A stretch of DNA of 64,000 nt, from contig NZ_KI912613.1 of the NCBI RefSeq assembly GCF_000519325.1, positions 3,925,859 to 3,989,858 on the forward strand, written 5' to 3'. The notes beneath the pieces are model-generated. The model was not told where the DNA came from. It saw only the letters and a program-made list of their open reading frames with translations, and made no database searches. The translations under genes and the position numbers were made by a program. Positions 47,013 to 57,688 of the stretch are shown piece by piece. The DNA comes from Patulibacter minatonensis DSM 18081 (GTDB taxonomy: Bacteria > Actinomycetota > Thermoleophilia > Solirubrobacterales > Solirubrobacteraceae). How positions within the stretch are numbered: the first letter of the stretch is position 1; each line of letters opens with the position of its first letter.

Positions 47013-48905
47013 TCAGCGGCGCTCGTCGGGATCGTCCAGGCGGCTCGCGCCGTCCGGACGTTCGTCCTGCCCGGCGTCCGCGGGTCCGGCGTCGGCGTCC
47101 GGGGCACCCTCGCCGTCGGCCTCGTCGCCGGCCGGGGGGGCGTCCGGATCCTCCCGGACGTCGTCGTCGGTGTCCGCCTCGTGCGCGGCGGGGTCGACCA
47201 TCACCGTCGTCGGGCGACCGGCGGCCCGCAGCCGCGAGCGGATGCGCCGCACGACACGGCGGGACGCGCTGTCCTCCTCCGAGCCCCCGGCCCAGAGGGT
47301 GCCGCCCGCCTCGTCGGCGAGCGTGCCCGTCGGCTCGACCGTCGCGCGCACGGCCATCGTCACGACGAACCGGGCGCCGAGGCCCGTCGCCTCGTCGGTG
47401 GCCTCCACCCGGACGTCACCGCCGTGGCGCTGCGCGGCCGCCCGGACGATCGCCAGGCCGATGCCGGTCGAGCCGGCGCCCTCGCCACCGCGTCGGACGA
47501 AGCGGTCGAAGATCCGCGCCCGCAGCTCCACGGGGATCCCCGGACCGTCGTCCTCGACCACGAGCTCGCCGTGGGTGCCCGTCGCCCGCAGGCGCACGCG
47601 GATCTCGGTGCCGGACGGGGTGTGGCGCAGCGCGTTGCCGACGAGGTTGGCGACCATGCGGACCAGCTCGTCGCGGATGCCGTCCAGCGTCACGGGATCG
47701 AGGTCGAGGGCGACCTCGTGGTCGCCGATCTGCGGCTCGAGCTCGTCGACCGCCTCGAGGATCGCGCGGTCGAGGTCGACGTCGGCGCGCTCGGTCTCGC
47801 GGCTCGCGTCCATGCGCGCGAGCAGCAGCAGGTCGGCGACGAGCCGCCGCATCCGCCGGGACGACCGCAGCGCCGACTCCGCGGCCTCCTGGTCGTCGCC
47901 GGTCGTCGTGAGCGCCAGGAGCTCGAGGTTCGCCTGCACGGACGTCAGCGGCGTGCGGAGCTCGTGCGAGGCGTCGGCGATGAACTCGCGCTGCCGCTGC
48001 AGCGTGGCGTCGACCGTCGCCTGGGAGGCGGCCAGCTCGTCGAGCATGTCCTGGAGCGTGCCGCTGAGCTCCGCGATCTCGTCGTGGACCTTGGACGGCG
48101 GCATCTTCGCGTCGAGGTCCCGCGTCCGGGCGATGTGGCGCGCGGTGTGGGTCATCCGTCGGACCGGGCGCATCGCCCGCGCCCCGAGGGCGAGCCCGGC
48201 GATCAGGGCGAGGAAGGTCCCGCCGACGACGCCGAGCGCCAACGCGGACCACACGCGGCGGGTCGTGCGCTCGACGGCGTCGTACGACCGGCCCACCCGT
48301 ACGATGAGGTCCGCCGTGACCGGGATCTGGGTCCGGACGGTCCCGACCGTCGGCATGGTCCCGAAGGATCCCGGCGCCGACGTGCCCACCACGGCCGGGC
48401 GCTCGACCTCCACGGCCTTCTGGTTGCCGTTCGCGTCCACCACGGGGGTGCGGATCCGTCGCGTCTCGATCCGGAGGTCGTCGATCCGCTGTGGGTCCGC
48501 GTCCGGGCTTCCGAGGTTCACGGTGCTCCCGTAGCCGATCGGTGCGATCTGCCGTGTGCTCCCCGTGCGATTGTCGACCTGCCAGACCTTGAGCGCAGTG
48601 GTCGCCTCGACGCCGATCGCCGACAGCGCGTCGACGTTGACGACCGGACGACCGCCACCGGTCTGCGTCACCTTCAGCCGTCGCTGGAACAGGTCGAACC
48701 GCGCCGCGGACTGCGTCTCGAAGTCACTGGCGATGCGCTTCGTCGTGAACGTCCCGACCGCCATGGCGAAGACGAGCAGGATCACGCCCGTCAGCGTTGC
48801 CGAGACCACGGCGAGCCGCCAGCGGATGGGCAGGCGGTCGAGCCCGCGCAGGAGCCGGACGCGCCTGGGGTCCGAGGGGCGCTCGGAGTCGTCGAAGGTG
48901 TTCAG
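47013..48905 (-). CDS. sensor histidine kinase, MprB-like; start codon uncertain
   Basis: The conserved protein has an N-terminal basic segment (RLPIRWRLAVVSATL), TM1, a roughly 140-residue outer sensor region, TM2 (LALGVVGGTFLALIAGLALG), HAMP, the H-box FIADASHELRTPLTS (phospho-His), N-box LVGNALRHTPSG, and G boxes DDGPGIP and GSTGIGLAI. An acidic Pro/Asp-rich tail of about 100 residues follows. The only standard start is GTG 48809, inside the basic pre-TM1 region; CTG 48905 (giving NTFDDSERPS) fits family N-termini better. It is in the same frame as the regulator, whose TGA lies 24 bases upstream of that CTG. Confidence 0.88.
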   Translation of the reverse strand: MNTFDDSERPSDPRRVRLLRGLDRLPIRWRLAVVSATLTGVILLVFAMAVGTFTTKRIASDFETQSAARFDLFQRRLKVTQTGGGRPVVNVDALSAIGVEATTALKVWQVDNRTGSTRQIAPIGYGSTVNLGSPDADPQRIDDLRIETRRIRTPVVDANGNQKAVEVERPAVVGTSAPGSFGTMPTVGTVRTQIPVTADLIVRVGRSYDAVERTTRRVWSALALGVVGGTFLALIAGLALGARAMRPVRRMTHTARHIARTRDLDAKMPPSKVHDEIAELSGTLQDMLDELAASQATVDATLQRQREFIADASHELRTPLTSVQANLELLALTTTGDDQEAAESALRSSRRMRRLVADLLLLARMDASRETERADVDLDRAILEAVDELEPQIGDHEVALDLDPVTLDGIRDELVRMVANLVGNALRHTPSGTEIRVRLRATGTHGELVVEDDGPGIPVELRARIFDRFVRRGGEGAGSTGIGLAIVRAAAQRHGGDVRVEATDEATGLGARFVVTMAVRATVEPTGTLADEAGGTLWAGGSEEDSASRRVVRRIRSRLRAAGRPTTVMVDPAAHEADTDDDVREDPDAPPAGDEADGEGAPDADAGPADAGQDERPDGASRLDDPDERR

Positions 48906-48929
48906 CGGAGTGTGTGGTCCGCGGACCGG

Positions 48930-49622
48930 TCAGCGCCCGACGCGGAGGACGTAGCCCGCGCCGCGGATGGTGTGGACGAGGCGGTCCTCGCCACCTTCCT
49001 CGAGCTTGCGACGCACGTTGGAGATGAAGACCTCGATCGTGTTCGTCGACGCGAGCGGGTCGTAGCCCCAGACCTCCTCCAGGAGACGCTGACGCGGGAC
49101 GACGAGCTTCTCGTTGCGCATCAGGTACTCGAGGAGCTCGAACTCGCGCTGCGTCAGCTCGATGTGGCGCTCGCCGCGGAAGACCTCGTGCGTGGCGGGG
49201 TTCAGGGTGAGGTCGGCGCACACGAGGGCGGCCTCGCCGCGCGGGGGGCGACGGCGCAGCAGCGCGCGGATGCGGGCGAGGAGCTCGTCGCGCTCGAACG
49301 GCTTGACGAGGTAGTCGTCGGCGCCGGAGTCGAGACCCTCGACGCGGTGCTCGACGGCGTCGCGCGCGGTGAGGATCAGGATCGGCACGTCGTCGGACTC
49401 GCGGAGGTGCCCGGCGACCGAGATGCCGTCCATGTCCGGCAGCCCGAGGTCGAGGATGACGAGGTCCGGCATGAACGTCCGGGCCTCGGCGAGCGCGCTC
49501 TGCCCGTCGCGGGCGGTGCGGGTCTCGTAGTCCTCGAGCCGCAGCGTCCTGCCGAGGACCCCGGCGATCTCCTCGTCGTCCTCGACGATCAGCACCCGGG
49601 CCGTGCGCCCCGTTGAATCCAT
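48930..49622 (-). CDS. OmpR-family response regulator, MprA-like
   Basis: 230 residues. The receiver has the acidic pair in VEDDEE (about residue 14), phospho-acceptor Asp in LVILDLGLPD (about 56), Thr in ILTARD and Lys in LVKPFERDELLARI; the C-terminal winged helix has LTQREFELLEYL, then TNTIEVFISNVRRKLE and HTIRGAGYVLR. It controls transcription with the kinase downstream. A TACGAT box at 49629-49634 ends six bases before the ATG. The pair resembles MprAB of mycobacteria (envelope stress), an analogy only. Confidence 0.95.
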   Translation of the reverse strand: MDSTGRTARVLIVEDDEEIAGVLGRTLRLEDYETRTARDGQSALAEARTFMPDLVILDLGLPDMDGISVAGHLRESDDVPILILTARDAVEHRVEGLDSGADDYLVKPFERDELLARIRALLRRRPPRGEAALVCADLTLNPATHEVFRGERHIELTQREFELLEYLMRNEKLVVPRQRLLEEVWGYDPLASTNTIEVFISNVRRKLEEGGEDRLVHTIRGAGYVLRVGR

Positions 49623-49628
49623 GGAGCG

Positions 49629-49634
49629 ATCGTA
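49629..49634 (-). promoter_or_regulatory. -10 box of the response regulator, leaderless spacing
   Basis: Minus-strand TACGAT, six bases before the ATG. Same hexamer and spacing as the rimP -10. Confidence 0.55.
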
Positions 49635-49816
49635 GCCGCACGGCCTTTATGTTCGATCAACGGGTGCTGCCCGGAGCCTGGGGACGATCGGTCCCGCGCG
49701 GCCGTCCCGGCGTCGGCCGCCGGGGCCGCGGCGGGACGGGCGCTGCGGCCCTCGGTCGTCCGTCCGTCGATCCAACCGCAATCGCACACAAACCCCCGTG
49801 AACGATCGCGGCAGGC

Positions 49817-49822
49817 TACGCT
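49817..49822 (+). promoter_or_regulatory. -10 box of lutABC
   Basis: TACGCT, seven bases before the lutA ATG; leaderless spacing. Confidence 0.5.
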
Positions 49823-49829
49823 GCTCCGC

Positions 49830-50612
49830 ATGGGGACGCGGGCATCGCTCTTGATCACCTGCCTGGTCGACACCATGTACCCGGGCGTCGGTCGCGCGAG
49901 CGTGGCCGTCCTCGAGCGGGTGGGCGTGACGCTCGACGTGCCGATGGAGCAGACCTGCTGCGGGCAGATGCACCAGAACGGCGGCCACCCCGACGACGCG
50001 ACGCGCCTGATGCGCCGCACGATCGACGCGTTCCGGGACGCCGAGGTCGTCGTCTCGCCGTCGCCGTCGTGCGCCGCGCAGGTCGTGGAGCACTACCCGC
50101 ACCTGGCCGAGCGGTCCGGCGACGCGGGGCTCCTGCGCGAGGCCCGGGCGCTCGCCGCCCGCACGCGCGACCTGTCCACGTACCTCGTCGAGGACCTCGG
50201 GGTCGAGGACGTCGGGGCGCCCGCCTTCCCGCACAGCGTCACGTACCACCCGACGTGCCACGGGCTGCGGCTGCTCGGGATCGGCGACCGTCCGCAGCGG
50301 ATGCTCCGGAACGTGCCGGGGATCGAGCTCCGCGAGCTGCCGCAGGCGACGTCGTGCTGCGGGTTCGGCGGGACGTTCGCGGTCACGAACGCCGACGTCT
50401 CCACCGCGATGATGGACGACAAGCTGAAGCACGTCCGGCAGACCGGGGCCGAGGTCCTGGCCGCGGCGGACTCCTCGTGCCTCATGCACCTGGGCGGCGG
50501 ACTGTCGCGCCAGCGTGCGCCGGTCCGCCCGTTGCACTACGCCGAGATCCTCGCGGGCGTCCCGGCCTCGGACGGCCGGCTCCCGAAGGCGCTGCGGGCG
50601 GGCGCCCGATGA
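49830..50612 (+). CDS. lutA: L-lactate utilisation protein LutA (CCG-domain Fe-S protein)
   Basis: 260 residues. Two CCG domains carry the cysteine ligands: QTCCGQMHQNGGH and later TSCCGFGGTFAV, each with a distal single Cys (TCLVDTMYPG; HPTCHGLR). LutABC together oxidise L-lactate to pyruvate and feed electrons onward. Overlaps lutB by ATGA. The nearby rhamnose operon should produce lactate, giving this operon a local source. Confidence 0.94.
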   Translation: MGTRASLLITCLVDTMYPGVGRASVAVLERVGVTLDVPMEQTCCGQMHQNGGHPDDATRLMRRTIDAFRDAEVVVSPSPSCAAQVVEHYPHLAERSGDAGLLREARALAARTRDLSTYLVEDLGVEDVGAPAFPHSVTYHPTCHGLRLLGIGDRPQRMLRNVPGIELRELPQATSCCGFGGTFAVTNADVSTAMMDDKLKHVRQTGAEVLAAADSSCLMHLGGGLSRQRAPVRPLHYAEILAGVPASDGRLPKALRAGAR

Positions 50613-52132
50613 GCGAGCGCTGGCCCGAGCACCCGCTCGACTTCCCGAAGGCCGCGGCCACCACGCTGCAGGACGCGCAGCTGCGGGCGAACCTCGGCCA
50701 CGCCACGACCGCGATCCGCGCCAAGCGGAGCGCGGTCGTCGAGGAGGTCGACGACTGGGAGGACCTGCGCGACGAGGGCGCGGCGGCCCGCGACCGCGCA
50801 CTGCGCCGGCTCGACGAGCGGCTCGAGGAGCTCGAGCGGAACGTCGTGGCGGCCGGCGGCGTCGTCCACTGGGCGCCCGACAAGGCCGCGGCCCAGCGGA
50901 TCGTCGTCGACCTCGTGCGCGCCACCGGCAGCGACGAGGTCATCAAGGTCAAGTCGCTCCTCACCGACGAGCTCGAGCTGAACCCCGCGCTGGAGGACGC
51001 CGGGATCCGCTCCCAGGAGACCGACCTGGCGGAACTCATCGTCCAGCTCGGCGGCGACCGGCAGAGCCACATCCTCGTCCCCGCGATCCACCGCAACCGA
51101 CGCGAGATCCGCGACATCTTCCGCGAGCACCTGCCCGGCGCGGCCGAGGTGTCCGACGACCCGGCCGCGCTCGCCGAGGCCGCCCGCCGGCACCTCCGCG
51201 AGCAGTTCCTCCGCGTGCCCGTCGCGATCTCCGGCGCCAACGGGGCCGTCGCCGAGACCGGTACCGTCGCGATCGTCGAGTCCGAGGGCAACGGCCGGAT
51301 GTGCCTGACGCTCCCGAGGACGCTCATCACGGTCATGGGCATCGAGAAGGTGCTGGAGACCTGGGAGGACCTGGGGACGATCCTCCGCCTGCTGCCGCGC
51401 TCGTCGACCGGCGAGCGGATGAACCCGTACACCTCGCTCTGGACCGGGACGACGCCCGACGACGGGCCGGAGGAGTTCCACCTCGTGCTCGTGGACGCGG
51501 GGCGGACCAACGCGCTCGCGGATCCCGTCGGGCGCGACGCACTGCGCTGCATCCGCTGCTCCGCGTGCCTGAACGTCTGTCCGGTCTACGAGCGGACCGG
51601 GGGGCAGGCGTACGAGTCGATCTACCCCGGCCCGATCGGCGCGATCCTGACGCCGCAGCTCCAGGGACTCGACACCGCGCCGACGCTCCCGTGGGCCTCG
51701 AGCCTCTGCGGCGCCTGCTACGAGGTCTGCCCCGTCAAGATCGACATCCCGAAGATCCTCGTGCACCTGCGCGGACGGGTGACCGCGGAGACGAACGCGT
51801 CCGGGAAGGGGCACGGAGCGGGCGCCGAGCGCCTCGCGATGCGCAGCGTCGCGCGCGTCATGGACAGCCGCCGCGCCTACGAGGCCGCGCAGCGGGCCGG
51901 CCGCCTCGGTCTCGCGCTGCTGGACAACGGTCGCGGGAGGCGCGGGAAGCTCCCCGGACTGCAGGGCTGGACGGCCTCCCGCGACCTCCCCGACCCCGAG
52001 CCGTCGTTCCGCTCGTGGTGGCGGGACCGCGAGGCGGGGGACACGGCACCGACGGACCCCGACGGCCCCGCCGTCGAGGTCGTCCAGCACCCCGCCGGAA
52101 CAGCGTCGCCCGAGGGGCGGGAGCGCCCGTGA
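50609..52132 (+). CDS. lutB: L-lactate utilisation protein LutB (ferredoxin-type)
   Basis: 507 residues. The N-terminal LUD domain (about 60-290, with SGANGAVAETGTVAIVESEGNGR) is followed by two 4Fe-4S motifs, CIRCSACLNVCPVY and CGACYEVCPVK (about 315-375), then a helical C-terminal part (SVARVMDSRRAYEAAQR). Electron-transfer subunit of the LutABC complex. Start and stop overlap its neighbours by 4 nt, so all three subunits are coupled. Confidence 0.95.
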   Translation: MSERWPEHPLDFPKAAATTLQDAQLRANLGHATTAIRAKRSAVVEEVDDWEDLRDEGAAARDRALRRLDERLEELERNVVAAGGVVHWAPDKAAAQRIVVDLVRATGSDEVIKVKSLLTDELELNPALEDAGIRSQETDLAELIVQLGGDRQSHILVPAIHRNRREIRDIFREHLPGAAEVSDDPAALAEAARRHLREQFLRVPVAISGANGAVAETGTVAIVESEGNGRMCLTLPRTLITVMGIEKVLETWEDLGTILRLLPRSSTGERMNPYTSLWTGTTPDDGPEEFHLVLVDAGRTNALADPVGRDALRCIRCSACLNVCPVYERTGGQAYESIYPGPIGAILTPQLQGLDTAPTLPWASSLCGACYEVCPVKIDIPKILVHLRGRVTAETNASGKGHGAGAERLAMRSVARVMDSRRAYEAAQRAGRLGLALLDNGRGRRGKLPGLQGWTASRDLPDPEPSFRSWWRDREAGDTAPTDPDGPAVEVVQHPAGTASPEGRERP

Positions 52133-52806
52133 GCGGTCGCGACGAGGTCCTCGCGCGCGTGCGCGCGGCACTGCGGACGGCGGAGCGTGCCGCGGAGGCA
52201 CGAGATCCGGAGCACGACCCCGAGCCTCCCGCACCCGCGCGGCGCCCGCGCGCATCCGTGGACCCGGCCGACCTCCTCGAGCGGTTCGCGGAGCGCGTGG
52301 CCGACTACCGCGCGACGGTCCTGCGGACGGATCCCGTCGGTGTCAGCACGGCGGTGGCATCCGCGCTCGTCGACCTCGACCCGGGCACCGTCGCCGCGCC
52401 GCCTGGGCTCCCCGCGGACTGGCGCCCCGGCGGCGCGCTGGACGGCTCGGCGCTCACCACCGCGGAGCTGCCGGCGGTCGAGGCGGTCGTCACCGCCTGC
52501 CGCGCGGCGATCGCCGAGACCGGCACCATCGTGCTGGACCACGCCGACGACCAGGGACCCCGGCGCCTCACGCTCGTCCCCGACCGCCACGTCTGCGTCG
52601 TCCGCTCCGGGCAGCTGGTCGACGACGTCGACGACGCGTTCCTCGTCCTCCGCCCGGCGCCGCCCGGGGGCGCGCCGGCGCCACCGCTGACGTTCGTGTC
52701 CGGCCCGTCCGCGACCAGCGACATCGAGCTCCAGCGGGTCGAGGGCGTCCACGGCCCGCGCACGCTCGTCGTGGTGCTCGTGGACGAGACCGGCTCGCCC
52801 GGGTAG
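52129..52806 (+). CDS. lutC: L-lactate utilisation protein LutC
   Basis: 225 residues from GTG overlapping lutB. LUD domain protein: AIAETGTIVLDHADDQGPR and the end motif SGPSATSDIELQRVEGVHGP are diagnostic. The first 45 residues are Glu/Pro/Arg-rich. It completes the lactate oxidation complex; the exact chemistry per subunit is not settled in the family. Confidence 0.93.
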   Translation: MSGRDEVLARVRAALRTAERAAEARDPEHDPEPPAPARRPRASVDPADLLERFAERVADYRATVLRTDPVGVSTAVASALVDLDPGTVAAPPGLPADWRPGGALDGSALTTAELPAVEAVVTACRAAIAETGTIVLDHADDQGPRRLTLVPDRHVCVVRSGQLVDDVDDAFLVLRPAPPGGAPAPPLTFVSGPSATSDIELQRVEGVHGPRTLVVVLVDETGSPG

Positions 52807-52850
52807 GACCGCCGGCGGTCGCCCGGATAGGTCCGCCGGCGGTCGCCCGG
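52807..52850 (+). terminator. duplicated palindrome after lutC
   Basis: Two 20-bp copies (52807-52826 and 52831-52850, period 24) differ at one base. Each contains a palindrome centred on GCCGGC; the first is perfect, GACCGCC/GGCGGTC. Together they can fold as two hairpins or one longer cruciform and probably end the lut transcript. Confidence 0.5.
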
Positions 52851-52930
52851 ACCGGGCCGACGGCCGGGTCCGCCGTGGTCGTTCGCGCGCGGACGTGGTC
52901 GTCCGTCCGATCACGAGGGCACGCTGACAT

Positions 52931-52952
52931 CGTCCACCGCGATCGGTGGACG
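52931..52952. promoter_or_regulatory. perfect inverted repeat upstream of the rhamnose operon
   Basis: A 9-bp perfect dyad CGTCCACCG/CGGTGGACG around CGAT, 75 bases upstream of the TTGACA box. Either an operator for a regulator (the DeoR protein downstream or another) or a terminator for incoming transcription. Position favours an operator, but this is inference. Confidence 0.4.
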
Positions 52953-53026
52953 GTCTGCGGATCGGGAGGAAACGCCGTCCCTCACTGGGATCGCGGTCGA
53001 ACGCAGCAGGTTCTTCACTGTGCGTC

Positions 53027-53055
53027 TTGACACAGTCTTACCGATCTGTTCTGAT
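53027..53055 (+). promoter_or_regulatory. promoter of the rhamnose operon
   Basis: TTGACA at 53027-53032, 17 bases, then TCTGAT at 53050-53055: the only good two-box promoter I saw. Short repeats (GATCTGTT and GATCGTTT) cover the -10 region and could be DeoR sites. The leader then has AGGAGAAGG (53083-53091) ten bases before the regulator ATG. Confidence 0.5.
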
Positions 53056-53101
53056 CGTTTCTGCGCGAACCCGCGCACTTGCAGGAGAAGGGACCGCCTA
53101 G

Positions 53102-53949
53102 ATGTCGAAAAACAACCGCAAAGCACCGGACGACCGACTTCGACTCGCCGAGGGCCGCCGCGAGGCGATCCTCGAGCTCCTGCAGGCCCAGCGCGCGGTG
53201 ACCGTCGCCGAGCTCGAGGAGCGCTTCGGCATCTCGCCGATGACCGCGCGGCGCGACCTCGCCGAGCTCGAGCGCCAGGGCTCCGCCCGCCGGACCCACG
53301 GCGGCGCCGTCCTGCCGAGCACGAGCTCTCACGAGGACTCGTTCTCCGCCCGCATGGCGACCGCCACCGCCGCCAAGCGCGCCCTGGCCGTCGCCGCCGC
53401 CGCGACCGTGGAGGACGGCGAGGCGCTGTTCCTCGACTCGTCGACCACCGCGTACCACCTCGCCGAGGTCCTGATCCGCGACGACCGCCCCGTCACGGTC
53501 GTGACGAACTCGCTGCCGATCATCGATCTCGTGTCGTCCAACGGCCGCGAGGCGATCGAGCTGATCGCCGCCGGCGGCCAGCTGCGGCGCATCTCGCGCT
53601 CATTCGTCGGGCCGGTCGCCGTCGAGGCGCTCCGCCGGCACTGGACCGACCGCGCGTTCCTGTCCGTGAAGGGCATCGCACCGGACGGCACGCTCACCGA
53701 CGCCGACCCGCTCGAGGCCGAGGTCAAGCGCGTGATGATCGCGCAGGCCGAGCAGGCCACCCTCCTGGTCGACGGCGGCAAGCTCGACCGCCGGGGGCTC
53801 TCGGTCATCGGCCCGGTCTCCGCCTGCTCCGACGTCCTCGTCGCCGGACTGGCCGCCGACTCCGACCTACTGAACGCGATCGACGTCCCCGGCGTCGCCG
53901 TCCGCCGCCTCGACGAGGGCGACGAGCCGAGCCCGGAGGAGGCGACGGC

Positions 53950-53953
<4 letters not shown>
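53102..53953 (+). CDS. DeoR/GlpR-family transcriptional regulator of the rhamnose operon
   Basis: 283 residues. The N-terminal HTH ([24 protein letters not shown], then [17 protein letters not shown]) is the DeoR signature; the C-terminal effector domain has [25 protein letters not shown] and [15 protein letters not shown], the sugar-phosphate-sensing fold. First in the operon with a 4-nt overlap to the transporter gene, so it is probably autoregulated and released by a rhamnose phosphate intermediate. Confidence 0.93.
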
Positions 53954-55469
<1,516 letters not shown>

Positions 55470-55473
<4 letters not shown>

Positions 55474-56573
55474 GCACCCCCGTGTCCGCCCCTCCCGGGC
55501 CGAGCGCGCCCCAGGGTCCCGCCGCCGTCGCCGAGGCGGAGGCCGAGCGCGTCTCCACGGGCCGGCGCGTCGTCGACCGCCTGATCCGCGCCCGCGAGCT
55601 CGGCCTGGTCGTCGTCCTGCTCGCGATCGTCGGGATCACCGGCGCGATCGAGCCGAACTTCTTCGACCTCGACAGCATCAAGGAGACCGTCCTCAACGTC
55701 GCGATCATCGCCGTGATGACCGCGGGCATGACGCTCGTGATCGTCACGCGGAACATCGACCTCTCCGTTGGGTCGATCCTCGGGCTGACCGCGTTCCTCT
55801 GCGGCGACCTCCTGACGAAACACCCCGGGATGCCGTGGATCGTCGCGGTGCTCGTCGCCGTCGCCATCGGGGCGGCCTGCGGCCTGCTGAACGGCGTGCT
55901 CGTGACCTGGGGCCGCGTCCCGGCCCTCGTCGTGACGCTCGGCACGATGTACGCCCTGCGCGGCGTCGCGTTCCTCGTCACCGACGGACGCCAGATCAAC
56001 GCCGAGGACCTGCCCGACTCGTTCCTGAACGTCGGCTCGGGCACGCTGCTCGGGATCCCGACGCTGATCGTCGTCGCGGTCGTCGTGATCCTGCTCTTCT
56101 GGTTCGTCACCCGCGACTACGCGTGGGGCCGCCAGCTCTACGCGATCGGGTCCAGCGGGCGCTCCGGGGGCCAGGCGGCGAAGCTCGCCGGCCTGAAGAG
56201 CGACCGCCGCGTCACGCAGGCGTTCGTGATCTCCGGCGCGCTGGCCGGCCTGGGCGGCGCGATGTTCGCGGCCCGCTACGGGACCGTCGACGCGACCGCG
56301 GGCGACGGCTACGAGCTCCGCGTCATCGGTGCGGCCGTCGTCGGCGGCGTCGCGATCGCCGGCGGCTCGGGCTCCGTGCTCGGCGCGGCGATCGGCGCGG
56401 TGCTGCTCGGCACGATCCAGACCGCCCTGATCGTCCTGAAGATCGACGACTTCTGGCAGCAGGCCATCGTCGGCCTCCTGATCATCGTCGCGATCGCGCT
56501 GGACCGCCTGATCGCGAACCAGAGCGAGGCGCTGCTCCGGCAACGCTCCGCCCGACGGAGGACCTCCGCATGA
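55470..56573 (+). CDS. rhaP: rhamnose ABC importer permease
   Basis: 367 residues with about nine or ten hydrophobic segments. CUT2 permease features: [45 protein letters not shown], and the coupling-region and end blocks [19 protein letters not shown] and [24 protein letters not shown]. The 35-residue N-terminal Pro/Ala lead is cytoplasmic. Overlaps neighbours by 4 nt on both sides. P versus Q naming is by order only. Confidence 0.9.
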
Positions 56574-57688
56574 GCACCGTGGCCACCACGCCGACGGGCT
56601 CCGCGCCCGACCGGACGCCCGGCGTCGTCCGCACCGAGGACTCGCTCCTGAAGAAGGTCCTCGGTCGCTGGGAGACCCTGATCCTCGTCCTGATCGCGGT
56701 CGTCTTCGCGATCGGCTCCGGGATCTCGTCCGAGTTCCTCACCGGCGAGTCGCTGACCACCGGGTCCAGCGACTTCACCGAGTACGCGATCCTCGCGCTC
56801 CCGCTGACGCTGATCATCGCCACGGGCGAGATCGACCTCTCGGTCGCCTCGGTCCTGGCGCTCAGCTCGGCGCTCATGGGCTACCTGTGGAACCAGGGCC
56901 TGCCGATGGAGGCGATCCTCCCGATCTGCATCGTGGCCGGCGCGGTCTGCGGCCTGATCAACGGCTGGCTCGTCACGGGCCTCGGGCTCCCGAGCCTCGC
57001 GGTGACGATCGGCACGATGGCCCTGTTCCGCGGCCTGGCGTTCGTGATCCTCGGGGACGAGTCGGTCACCGACTTCCCGACGGACTACACCGACTGGGCG
57101 TTCGGGAACTTCGGCGGCACCGTCGTCCCGAACACGATCGTCCTGTTCCTGGTGCTCGCGGCGATCTTCGCGGTCGTCCTGCACCGCACGCCGTTCGGCC
57201 GCTCGATCTTCGCGATCGGCGCCAACAAGGAGGCCGCGCGGTTCAGCGGACTGCGCGTGAACCGGACGCAGCTCAAGCTCTTCGTCCTCAGCGGCGCCAT
57301 CGCGGCGCTGGCGGGGATCCTCCTGACGCTGCGCAACTCGACGGCCGCCGGCAACGTCGGCACCGGCTTCGAGCTGACCGCCATCGCGGCGGTCGTCCTC
57401 GGGGGCGTCTCGATCTTCGGCGGCTCCGGCACGATCGGCGGGGTCATCCTCGCCCTGATCCTGCTCGGCGGCATCCAGAAGGCGCTGAACCTCGACCCGG
57501 ACATCAGCACGTACTGGGTCAACATCGTCTTCGGCATCTTGCTCATCGGCTCCGTCCTGGGGCCGAACCTCGCAGCGCGCTTCCGTGAGGCGCGCCGCAC
57601 CAGAAACCGCGGTGCTCGGCCCTTCCGGCCCGGCCGACCCGCGGCAGCTCCCTCCGGGCCGGAAGGAGAGGGGAACACCGATGCGTGA
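56570..57688 (+). CDS. rhaQ: rhamnose ABC importer second permease
   Basis: 372 residues, paralogous to the previous permease, with IATGEIDLSVASVLALSSALMG, GLINGWLVTGLGLPSLAVTIGTM and the coupling segment IFAIGANKEAARFSGLRVNR. The C-terminal 35 residues are Arg/Pro-rich. Forms a heterodimer with RhaP in the membrane. Its 3' end overlaps the start of the binding-protein gene by 8 nt. Confidence 0.9.
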   Translation: MSTVATTPTGSAPDRTPGVVRTEDSLLKKVLGRWETLILVLIAVVFAIGSGISSEFLTGESLTTGSSDFTEYAILALPLTLIIATGEIDLSVASVLALSSALMGYLWNQGLPMEAILPICIVAGAVCGLINGWLVTGLGLPSLAVTIGTMALFRGLAFVILGDESVTDFPTDYTDWAFGNFGGTVVPNTIVLFLVLAAIFAVVLHRTPFGRSIFAIGANKEAARFSGLRVNRTQLKLFVLSGAIAALAGILLTLRNSTAAGNVGTGFELTAIAAVVLGGVSIFGGSGTIGGVILALILLGGIQKALNLDPDISTYWVNIVFGILLIGSVLGPNLAARFREARRTRNRGARPFRPGRPAAAPSGPEGEGNTDA

